Of a stretch of DNA of 64,000 nucleotides, positions 1 to 7,240 are shown piece after piece. Within the stretch, counting starts at the first letter, position 1. Every line of letters starts with the position of its first letter. Position numbers and translations under genes: made by a program. The DNA is from Bacteriovoracaceae bacterium (GTDB taxonomy: Bacteria; Bdellovibrionota; Bacteriovoracia; Bacteriovoracales; Bacteriovoracaceae). The notes beneath the pieces are model-generated. The model was not told the DNA's origin and made no database searches. It saw only the letters and a program-made list of their open reading frames with translations. The stretch covers positions 16,983 to 80,982 of the forward strand of contig JABIHA010000121.1 in NCBI GenBank assembly GCA_018649885.1, read 5' to 3'.

Positions 1-129
1 GAGTTATGCTAAAAGATGATTATGCCCCCACATAGAACTTTTTAAAGACCCGCAATCCTAACCTAAATTCGGTATTTCTGGGGAAAGACTGAAAAAATTA
101 CAACACCATCACTAAGTCAGCGAAATGTA

Positions 130-1527
130 TTATTGATCAAAGGGGTGTAGACTACTGAATAAAACTGAGGCTTGGTCAAAAACTAAAATATGCCCCTGGG
201 TACCGGCCCCCCCAAGATACTTAGCTGAGTACCCAGCACTTTGATAAGCCCCCGAACTAATAGTTCCAGTGAAAGGTTCACTTTCAGCAGACGGAGTGCA
301 AGTACTATTACTAAAAATTTTAATATCAGCTGTTGAGCCGTCACTGTCGGCAGCAATAATACTTGCATTTACACTAGAACTTACAGCTCCTGGGTTCCCA
401 TAGGTATCAATACTCACAACCTTAAATTTATGGCAGGTGGTACTAGCAGGATTCGTACCATTACTAAAAGAAAAATAATCATCAGTAAGAGCATTGTCAT
501 CAAAGGGGTCATCTACCAACATTAACTCTCTAGCAGATCCATTGGAACCAGCGTTGTCAGCAGACATCAACCTGGAATTGTAAAAACCAATAATATACAT
601 GGTGGTGCTATTATCAGTGGCAAACCCCGTTTGAAACTCAATATCATCATCTCCATCACAAGACGGTGATGTGGGAGTTGCACTGCTTTGATCTAAGTCA
701 AGACAGGTGCTGGAATTATCGACAGTTGAACCCGACCCTGTATAAAGAACTGTACCAGTAGCTACTTGATAGACCTCATAATCAAAAGTCATGGTATTAC
801 TAACGTTATTGGTTACATTCAATTTATAATAATACCCAGACGATGTAAGACCTATATAAACTCCATTCAGACTTTGAGAAAGAGCAATAGATCCAGTTCG
901 ATTTTGAAATTCTTGGTAATTACATGAAAGGAAGTCGAAATCGATAAGGGCGTAAGAACTTTCTAAACCGCAGCCAGCAATATCGCTAAACCCTAAGCCT
1001 GTGCAGTTGTTAATGATAATGGAATCTGAGGGTGTAAAAGTGCTTTGAAAAGTCACATTATTATCACCAGCCTCTAAGTTAACATTTTTACTAGTAACCA
1101 CATACATCGCTGAGATATAGTTTTCAAAATCATCGTTTGTTAATTCAAGAAAATTTGGGCAATGTGCAAAATGGGTATCGTCTTTAGAGAAGGCAATCAC
1201 TTGCAATTCAATATTGTCACCAGCATCCACTTCGAACTTTCCATCACCACCATTTCCTATGGAAGTCGAATGATGGGTGAATGATCCAATCTCAGCGTTA
1301 TCTGAGTTATAACAAGTGGCCTTTCGATCTTTGTCAGGATGAGTGGCAAAAATAAAAACACAATCAAGATCAGAGGCCGTACTAGGATTTGAGACAGCGC
1401 CATGTTTGGTGGAGCTAACTTTTGAATTGTGAAAGCTAAAATGAACAGTTGCTAACTCATTTTCTTCTTTGTTTGAACAGCTTAGCAGTAGAAATAATAG
1501 TATTGGTGCAAGACCTAGAACTTTCAT
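130..1527 (-). CDS. putative lipoprotein of unknown function
   Basis: The 465-residue product starts with a short lipoprotein signal ending in LLSC (lipidated Cys17) followed by a charged segment, so it is probably anchored in the inner or outer membrane. The start is supported by a GGAG ribosome-binding site just upstream. The mature part is rich in Ser, Thr, Asn and Gly, with several Cys residues. I see no catalytic motif and do not recognise a family. The composition looks like a surface or periplasmic beta-rich protein, which is inference. It is the upstream neighbour of a second lipoprotein gene on the same strand, with about 85 bases between them. Confidence 0.75.
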   Translation of the reverse strand: MKVLGLAPILLFLLLSCSNKEENELATVHFSFHNSKVSSTKHGAVSNPSTASDLDCVFIFATHPDKDRKATCYNSDNAEIGSFTHHSTSIGNGGDGKFEVDAGDNIELQVIAFSKDDTHFAHCPNFLELTNDDFENYISAMYVVTSKNVNLEAGDNNVTFQSTFTPSDSIIINNCTGLGFSDIAGCGLESSYALIDFDFLSCNYQEFQNRTGSIALSQSLNGVYIGLTSSGYYYKLNVTNNVSNTMTFDYEVYQVATGTVLYTGSGSTVDNSSTCLDLDQSSATPTSPSCDGDDDIEFQTGFATDNSTTMYIIGFYNSRLMSADNAGSNGSARELMLVDDPFDDNALTDDYFSFSNGTNPASTTCHKFKVVSIDTYGNPGAVSSSVNASIIAADSDGSTADIKIFSNSTCTPSAESEPFTGTISSGAYQSAGYSAKYLGGAGTQGHILVFDQASVLFSSLHPFDQ

Positions 1528-1613
1528 GATTCACTCCGAAAATAATGAGACATAATTGTCTGCTAATTTTCGGAGTGTGCAAATGAGGGTCGCGGCGAAA
1601 AGCTGCGATTAGT

Positions 1614-2537
1614 CTACTTTATTTGGCCTTGGTGAACTACTTGCCTGCCATTTTCTGAGTCAATGACAATAAACTCATAGTCTATACTTGGTGCCCCGCC
1701 CTCTCTTTTAACAGTTAGAGTCACATAGCCGAGAGCACTGATGGCAAAATCTCTGGGTTTTGCGGCCAAAGGCCTAAGTTTTCCAGCAGCCCCTGACACT
1801 ATTAATCTTGTGCCATCAACTTCCCCCTCATCAGAGAGATCGTGATCGTGACCTGAGAAATAGGCATCAAATCGTCCGATAACATGCTCTTTCAAAAAGT
1901 CTTTATCATCACTATCCGCGTCCCCATGATCTCCCACAGAGAGGTAGGGGTGATGGCCAAAGGCCAATGAAAGGGAGCAACCCTCAGAGATTTCAGGCCA
2001 AGACTCTTCAATCCAATCTTTTTGTGGAAAAAATCCCCACCAAGTATTGGTATCAAAAGTCACAAAACAAATATCATCCCAAACTTCAGCGTAATAAAAG
2101 GCAGGAAAGATGATACTAGTATGTCTATTAGCTAGCTCTAGCCACGCCTTGGTGTCGCCATTGTAGTCGTGATTACCAAGGGCGATGTAAAAGGGAACAT
2201 CACCTTCTAACATCTCTTTATAGGGATCATAAAACTTATCCATAAATTGCTGATCATCAGGGCCTTCAAGACCATCTTCATAGATGATATCTCCCACAAC
2301 TCTTACTTGATCACAGCCCTCTTCCTTTAAATAAGAGGCCACTAGCATTTGCTCATCTCCCGCAGTACCACTATCACCGAAAACACAAATTTTTGTCCCA
2401 TCTGCAATTTGGGAGTTCTCACTGACAACTGTTGGGGGTACAGGATCTTCTCCTTTGCCATCTGGTTCCGGGCTTGGATCGGGGTTACAGGCAGCGAGTG
2501 TTAAAAGTAGAAGTAAAGTAGTCCAGTTATTTTTCAT
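1614..2537 (-). CDS. metallophosphoesterase lipoprotein (purple acid phosphatase-like)
   Basis: This 307-residue protein has a lipoprotein signal ending LAAC (Cys17) and then a calcineurin-like phosphoesterase domain. The metal-binding blocks are visible in order: GDSG (about 54-57), GDIIY (82-86), GNHD (121-124), GHHPY with a following GDHG (194-205) and SGHDHD (228-233). The order and spacing resemble the tartrate-resistant/purple acid phosphatase group, which hydrolyses phosphate monoesters with a di-metal centre. The lipobox places it outside the cytoplasm. An AGAGG site precedes the ATG. The natural substrate cannot be told from sequence. Confidence 0.88.
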   Translation of the reverse strand: MKNNWTTLLLLLTLAACNPDPSPEPDGKGEDPVPPTVVSENSQIADGTKICVFGDSGTAGDEQMLVASYLKEEGCDQVRVVGDIIYEDGLEGPDDQQFMDKFYDPYKEMLEGDVPFYIALGNHDYNGDTKAWLELANRHTSIIFPAFYYAEVWDDICFVTFDTNTWWGFFPQKDWIEESWPEISEGCSLSLAFGHHPYLSVGDHGDADSDDKDFLKEHVIGRFDAYFSGHDHDLSDEGEVDGTRLIVSGAAGKLRPLAAKPRDFAISALGYVTLTVKREGGAPSIDYEFIVIDSENGRQVVHQGQIK

Positions 2538-2635
2538 AGAAGCCTCTAGTATTTAGGAGTTACTAAATACTCGGGATCAATTTGAAAGTAGGACAGTCGC
2601 TAATTGAAATAATGGGGCATAGGTAAGAAGTGCCC

Positions 2636-3475
2636 CTACTCTACATGCCCTGCTGTTCCTCTGGAGATAAGGACAACTCCAGCTACAATTACCCCAATTA
2701 AGGCCAAACTAAGAATACTGGGAAAGCGCTGATAAATCATAATCTCAAGTGCAACAGGGGTTAAAACAATAGCAGAGTTGACGGTGGGGACAACCACAAG
2801 AGCTGGACTTTTAAAGAAACCTAACTGAGTTAAACACAAAGCGAGGGCCCCAAAGCCTAAACCAAGATAAGGGTATGGAGTATCTAGTTGTCCGGATAAT
2901 GAGCCTCCAGCTTTCTTAAGACCAACATCGCCCATAAAAAGCCCAATGCCAATAAAGACCCCTGCAGCTAGTCCAAAGCTAACACCGTGGAGTTTTTTTA
3001 AAAGCATCGACAGTGCACAGGCCGAAAGTGAAAAAATACAAAGAATGACGATAACCTTGATAAAGAGCTGATCTGAAAAACCACTAAAAGAAGGTCTATC
3101 AGCTGCTCCGATATAACTGATGCTCGAGGTTCCTATCATGACCAGTAAAATTCCCAGAAGGTCCCCTGTTTTTAATTTTTCTCCTAAGACTTTACTGGCG
3201 TATAAGGCGAGGCCTGCGAGTCCTACACCTGTCATGGCGGAAACGATAGAAGCCGACTTAGTCAGCTTAATAGCAAGTGAAAATGGAACGACGGCGGTTG
3301 CTGTCAAAAAGACTCCAACAATCCAAATGAAAAAATCGATTCGATGATCACTTCTTAATGCATATTTAAGATTTTTGAGTACATGAACTTTTTGCTTTTG
3401 AATGCCCTTGCCCACATTGAGCATAAGCGCAGCTAAGATACTTACAAAAATTCCCAAAATAAATTCGCGGTCCAT
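2636..3475 (-). CDS. DMT-superfamily (EamA-like) membrane transporter
   Basis: A 279-residue integral membrane protein with about nine or ten hydrophobic segments arranged in two halves, and short polar loops such as the VLGEKL segment near residue 95, which is typical of the drug/metabolite transporter superfamily. The substrate is unknown. Similar short DMT proteins include EamA-type exporters and the NIPA-like group, and I cannot choose between them. The gene stands between the phosphoesterase lipoprotein (same strand) and a divergent hypothetical gene. Confidence 0.75.
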   Translation of the reverse strand: MDREFILGIFVSILAALMLNVGKGIQKQKVHVLKNLKYALRSDHRIDFFIWIVGVFLTATAVVPFSLAIKLTKSASIVSAMTGVGLAGLALYASKVLGEKLKTGDLLGILLVMIGTSSISYIGAADRPSFSGFSDQLFIKVIVILCIFSLSACALSMLLKKLHGVSFGLAAGVFIGIGLFMGDVGLKKAGGSLSGQLDTPYPYLGLGFGALALCLTQLGFFKSPALVVVPTVNSAIVLTPVALEIMIYQRFPSILSLALIGVIVAGVVLISRGTAGHVE

Positions 3476-3562
3476 GCCGCAATTATATAGCGGAGTTTCT
3501 CAAGATTCAATCACCAGAACTATTTTATGGAGTTTTTGAAGACTTTGAAGTACTTTTTTAAC

Positions 3563-3952
3563 ATGAAAGAAATCATACTCGTCTACAATGAAACACTTAA
3601 TCCCATATCCTTGGTAGAAAACATTATTACCAGGTATACAGACCCATCAAAGTATAGTTGTAATTTGTGCCATATCACCTATGGCCACATCAAAATGAAA
3701 AATATTTGGAAAGAATACTTGGCCTCTGTCGAATGTAAAACTGAAGTCTATTTGAAGAAAAGTTTTTCCAAAAAATACCCTAAATTTAAAAACTACCTCT
3801 ACCCTGCTATTTTCACTTTGGATGATAACGACAATGTAAAACTTCTCATTTCAGAAAGCGAAATCAAAGATTGCAGTGAAATTGAAATGTTAATAGCGCT
3901 GATGAAAAATAAACTAGCAGATTTTCATTCCAGAGAAGCCAGTAAAAAATAA
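3563..3952 (+). CDS. conserved hypothetical protein with CNLCHITYG motif
   Basis: A small soluble protein of about 129 residues if it starts at the ATG at 3563. An upstream in-frame ATG at 3527 would add 12 residues, but neither start has a convincing Shine-Dalgarno site. The beginning (MKEIILVYNE) looks like a first beta strand, and a CxxC-H motif (CNLCHITYG) lies near residue 33. I recall similar ~140-residue proteins of unknown function in diverse bacteria, sharing an N-terminal strand, a CxLC-x-x-T-x-G motif and a W-K segment. No enzymatic function is assigned. It is divergent from the DMT transporter. Confidence 0.6.
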   Translation: MKEIILVYNETLNPISLVENIITRYTDPSKYSCNLCHITYGHIKMKNIWKEYLASVECKTEVYLKKSFSKKYPKFKNYLYPAIFTLDDNDNVKLLISESEIKDCSEIEMLIALMKNKLADFHSREASKK

Positions 3953-4470
3953 GCTTAGCTTCTCCCAATTCAAGGATCCTATCCCTCGCATAATTGTTGA
4001 AAAATATTAGTATAATTTCTGCCGAAGCAATTGTAGAAATATGTTGTTCTCAATACTAAAAAGTCTCGTAAGATTCATCATACCTCAAAAACACCTCTAA
4101 TAAGATTCGCCTAAACAAAGCTGCAAACTTTAAACCGAGTAGTTTTTTATTAATATCTCGCACGAGTTTAGGATTATTTTTGGTGGTAGCAATTCTTTTA
4201 TAAAAGAGAGGACGTGATAACCTGTGGTTGATTTTTAATTGAGAGGGTCGACTCTTTGGATGGAGGGGGTTTGCACGATAGAAGCCCCAGCACCTCATTT
4301 ACTAAATCTCACAATACTTCCATGCCGTGCAAACCCACTCCACTCACAAGCCCTCTTCTCTCCTCAATTGATTCATCCAGATTACCTGTGGGGAGTTTCA
4401 TATAAATTCTAGTTTTTTGAAGTTCCAGTCGATTTACTAAATAGGAAATTTGGTTTGGGCCTAATTTGAA
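3953..4470. other. 518-base intergenic region without a convincing gene
   Basis: Between the hypothetical gene and the outer-membrane protein gene I see no supported coding sequence. An 80-codon reverse frame (4056-4298) exists, but it lacks a ribosome-binding site, has an unusual composition and matches nothing I recognise. The notable structure is the 17-bp inverted repeat annotated separately at 4261-4342, which overlaps the start of that frame. The region could be the eroded remains of a small mobile element. Confidence 0.5.
4261..4342. repeat. 17-bp inverted repeat, 48-bp spacer
   Basis: The left arm (4261-4277) and the reverse complement of the right arm (4326-4342) match at 16 of 17 positions. 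The inner 11 bases (GGGTTTGCACG / CGTGCAAACCC) are perfect. The arms are more GC-rich than their surroundings and are not followed by a T-tract, so this is not an ordinary terminator. It could be a cruciform, an operator, a small RNA hairpin or a remnant of a miniature transposable element. Confidence 0.6.
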
Positions 4471-5022
4471 TTAGAAATAAACTCTTATTCCTAGATCAAC
4501 TACTCTTTTTTGATTGCAACCAGATTCGAGGAGGTATTGTGCGAATAGATCAGCTCTCCCCTTCATCATGGGGTAGAGAAACCCCGCTCCCAGATAAACA
4601 CCTGAACAGCTATCATCCAAAACGAATTCACCTTGAAAGGGACATCCAGGTGGAACTGTAATCACTCTATTGTGCTTGCCCATTCCAGCGAAGAAATTGA
4701 AATACTTGAAAAGAAAAATTCGCGCCCCTGCACTAACATAGTTTTCCTCGAGGGTTATGGCATATGGCTGATTATAAAAATTTCGACTTTCAGCTGCATC
4801 GTTTTTTCCATACATTCCTTCAAGGGCAAAAGCACTCCACCTCTTTCCTACTGTAAAGCCGTACCCTTTGCCATTAAAATTTCCATAGTTCCCACCCAAC
4901 CTGTGCTCTACAATTTGATAATTACCACTAATGTAAAAAGATGAGGCCTGGGTAGTGGAGGTACTAAATAAGTGAAAAAAGCATAGAAGAAAAAATGGGA
5001 TCACCAGGTCGTGTGTTCTCAT
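4471..5022 (-). CDS. putative outer-membrane beta-barrel protein
   Basis: A 183-residue exported protein. Residues 1 to about 26 form a Sec signal peptide ending near TQAS. The mature part has alternating hydrophobic/polar beta strands with many Gly and aromatic residues (for example YGFTVGKRW, YLGAGFLYP), and it ends in the typical barrel C-terminal pattern with an aromatic residue (GIRVYF). The size fits an eight-stranded OmpA/OmpW-like porin-type barrel. Two to three Cys residues (CPFQ, DDSC, SGCN) may form disulfides. Function unknown. Confidence 0.72.
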   Translation of the reverse strand: MRTHDLVIPFFLLCFFHLFSTSTTQASSFYISGNYQIVEHRLGGNYGNFNGKGYGFTVGKRWSAFALEGMYGKNDAAESRNFYNQPYAITLEENYVSAGARIFLFKYFNFFAGMGKHNRVITVPPGCPFQGEFVLDDSCSGVYLGAGFLYPMMKGRADLFAQYLLESGCNQKRVVDLGIRVYF

Positions 5023-5099
5023 GTCCTGAATTATACACGTCAGAAATTGTTGATCAATTCGGTAAATTTTACGAGTTTTAACAGAGATGGTTTGTCGGT

Positions 5100-5885
5100 T
5101 TATTCATGATATTTTATATAGATAGCGATCCAGTCTTTAATATCATTTTTTTTGTCTGAGAAGTAATCAATTTGAGAGCTACCTAGTCCACTCACAATCT
5201 TTTGAGTTATCCCCATTGCCAGCTTCTGCTCATGTCCAAATTTGAGTTTGAGGTTGTACTGGGTAAACAACTTATGGACCAATTCTTGTTTTCTATGGAC
5301 TGGTTCATTTGAGCCCAAGAGATCCAGAAGGTCTCTTTGAAAACTAAGCCTTCTGTCATACCTTTGCTGTGAGATTTTATTAAAAATATCACTCCCGCCC
5401 TTAATCAGATTGATTTGGTCTTCCCTAAGATCACCAAAGAATTTACCAAAACGTTTTTTAGCAGGTGAAGTATTTGCAAGTGTGGAGATTTTTAAGGATT
5501 GGTTTCTTTGCTGTAGATTCTGTTTAAATTTACCTAATTGATATGGATTTAACTGCGCCAGATACTTTGAGAGAATGGCACTAAAAGATACTGCAATTTC
5601 CGTATAAATTCCTTTTAAATAGATAAAATCATCACTGACAACTGCATTTTTAATTTGATGTTTTTCTAATTGCTTCAAAAGAGAGCTCGCCAGCATTTTT
5701 TGATTTTTTAAATAGCTTTGAATATCTTTTTTGAGACTATCTCTTTGATAAGAGTTGAGATGAAATTCATCACCAATTTTCTTTGTTAAAATCAAATCAA
5801 AATTGGCGACAATAACCTCTTTAATTCCGCATGAGCTCAGAAAAAGAGGAAGAAAAATGAGTAAAAAACTTGCTAACTTAAACAT
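5100..5885 (-). CDS. DUF6279-like lipoprotein
   Basis: A 261-residue lipoprotein: signal ending LSSC (Cys19), then an almost entirely helical domain. The layout of the helical domain (a conserved segment after the lipid Cys, then repeated L..L-x-P-x-Q-type helices such as LNPYQLGKF and a later RRLSFQRDLLDLL block) resembles the DUF6279 lipoprotein family as I remember it. The function of that family is unknown. It is divergent from the tesA operon, with about 80 bases between the starts. Confidence 0.65.
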   Translation of the reverse strand: MFKLASFLLIFLPLFLSSCGIKEVIVANFDLILTKKIGDEFHLNSYQRDSLKKDIQSYLKNQKMLASSLLKQLEKHQIKNAVVSDDFIYLKGIYTEIAVSFSAILSKYLAQLNPYQLGKFKQNLQQRNQSLKISTLANTSPAKKRFGKFFGDLREDQINLIKGGSDIFNKISQQRYDRRLSFQRDLLDLLGSNEPVHRKQELVHKLFTQYNLKLKFGHEQKLAMGITQKIVSGLGSSQIDYFSDKKNDIKDWIAIYIKYHE

Positions 5886-5967
5886 CTATACTAGGCTACG
5901 TTTCTTTGGCCTTTTCCACAAGGCCCAAGTAACATCTTTATCTTACAATGCTCCATAGGAAACTGCT

Positions 5968-6573
5968 TTGAAGCTCATTTTAATACTATTCACCCTACTC
6001 TCACCGCTTGGCGCAAATGCTTCGAAAATTCTTTTTTTAGGTGATTCTCTAACCGAGGGTTATGGTGTTCAAAAATCAGACTCTTACCCTTCACAGCTGC
6101 AGCTCCTTCTTAATAAAAAGGGACTAAAAGTGGTTGTCATTAATGCTGGCAGCAGTGGTTCAACTACAGCTAGTGGGCCTTCGAGACTTCGCTGGCATCT
6201 AAAAAGTGCCCCAAAAATTTTAGTGCTTGCTCTTGGTGGCAATGATGGATTAAGGGGAGTCAAACTTGAGTCCACTAAAATCAATTTAGAGAAAACAATT
6301 ACCATGGCAAAGGGAAAGGGAATTCGTGTCATCCTTGGGGGGATGAAGTTGCCCCACAATTATGGAAGTGAATATAGAAAGAAATTTGAAAACCTATTTC
6401 AAACACTTGCAAGCAAGCACAAGGTTTTATTCATTCCCTTTATGCTAAAAGATGTGGGAGGTATAAACTCTCTCAATCTTCCAGATGGAATTCATCCCAA
6501 TGAAAAGGGACACAAAATTATAGCTCGAAATATATTACCAATAATTATAAAAGCACTTGAGGTTAGTCAGTGA
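5968..6573 (+). CDS. tesA: periplasmic SGNH esterase/arylesterase, TesA-like
   Basis: A 201-residue protein beginning at TTG with AGGA six to nine bases upstream. Residues 1-19 are a signal peptide (ending GANA-S). Block I is GDSLTEGYGV with the nucleophile Ser27. Block III is the GGND segment near residue 92. The C-terminal DGIHPNEKGH block supplies the Asp-His pair of the catalytic triad. These identify an SGNH/GDSL hydrolase of the TesA type (thioesterase I/protease I/lysophospholipase L1), acting in the periplasm. The stop overlaps the start of the ABC ATPase gene by four bases, so they are translationally coupled. Confidence 0.9.
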   Translation: MKLILILFTLLSPLGANASKILFLGDSLTEGYGVQKSDSYPSQLQLLLNKKGLKVVVINAGSSGSTTASGPSRLRWHLKSAPKILVLALGGNDGLRGVKLESTKINLEKTITMAKGKGIRVILGGMKLPHNYGSEYRKKFENLFQTLASKHKVLFIPFMLKDVGGINSLNLPDGIHPNEKGHKIIARNILPIIIKALEVSQ

Positions 6574-7229
6574 TTGAAATTCAGGACCTTAGTAAAACTT
6601 ACCAGCAAGCAGGCTCGGCCATTCATGCTGTTAATGGTGTGAATATTAGTATCGAAAAAGGCCAAACTGTGGCCATAACAGGTCGCTCGGGAAGCGGGAA
6701 AACGACACTTCTGACGCTACTTGCTGGACTTGATAGACCTACGCATGGACAAATCAGCATACTAGGTAAGAATTTAACTTCTATGTCTGAAAAAGAGATG
6801 GGCCAATTTAGAGGAGAAAATATTGGAATCGTTTTTCAAAAATTCCACCTCATGCCCTATTTAACGGCCCTAGAAAATGTTTCTCTTCCACTAGAAATAC
6901 TCGGAGTTAAGGATGCGGATAAAAAGGCATCTGAGGCCCTAGCACTCGTAGGACTAGAGGATAGACTCACTCATCTTCCAGCACAGCTCAGTGGTGGAGA
7001 ATGCCAAAGAGTGGCCATTGCAAGAGCACTCGTAACAGGCCCCTCTATATTGCTAGCAGATGAACCCAGTGGTAATTTGGATTCACATACTGGTCAAAAA
7101 GTTATGGATCTTCTTTTTGAATTAGCAGAAAAAAAGAAAAGCACTCTCATATTAGTCACTCATGACCAAACGCTGGCTTCTAGGTGTCAAAGACAAATTA
7201 ATCTCACTGCTGGATCAATTTCACAATAG
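6570..7229 (+). CDS. ybbA: ABC transporter ATP-binding protein, YbbA/LolD-type
   Basis: A 219-residue ABC ATPase. It has Walker A GRSGSGKTT (near 38-46), Q-loop region VFQKFHLMP, signature LSGGECQR, Walker B ILLADEPSG and H-loop VTHD. The short length and the LxPYLTALENVxLPLE segment are typical of the LolD/MacB/YbbA branch that pairs with FtsX-type permeases. The start is GTG at 6570, overlapping the tesA stop (GTGA). The order tesA-ybbA-ybbP matches the gene neighbourhood known in Enterobacteria, where YbbAP works with TesA. Substrate specificity here is inference. Confidence 0.92.
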   Translation: MIEIQDLSKTYQQAGSAIHAVNGVNISIEKGQTVAITGRSGSGKTTLLTLLAGLDRPTHGQISILGKNLTSMSEKEMGQFRGENIGIVFQKFHLMPYLTALENVSLPLEILGVKDADKKASEALALVGLEDRLTHLPAQLSGGECQRVAIARALVTGPSILLADEPSGNLDSHTGQKVMDLLFELAEKKKSTLILVTHDQTLASRCQRQINLTAGSISQ

Positions 7230-7240
7230 GAGACCTCCAC

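Noticed and set aside
1..129. Possible C-terminus of a forward gene ending near base 35
   Set aside because: Only about ten codons are visible and the start is outside the window, so nothing can be supported.
4056..4298. 80-codon reverse-strand ORF
   Set aside because: No ribosome-binding site, unusual residue composition, overlaps one arm of an inverted repeat, and nothing recognisable in its sequence.
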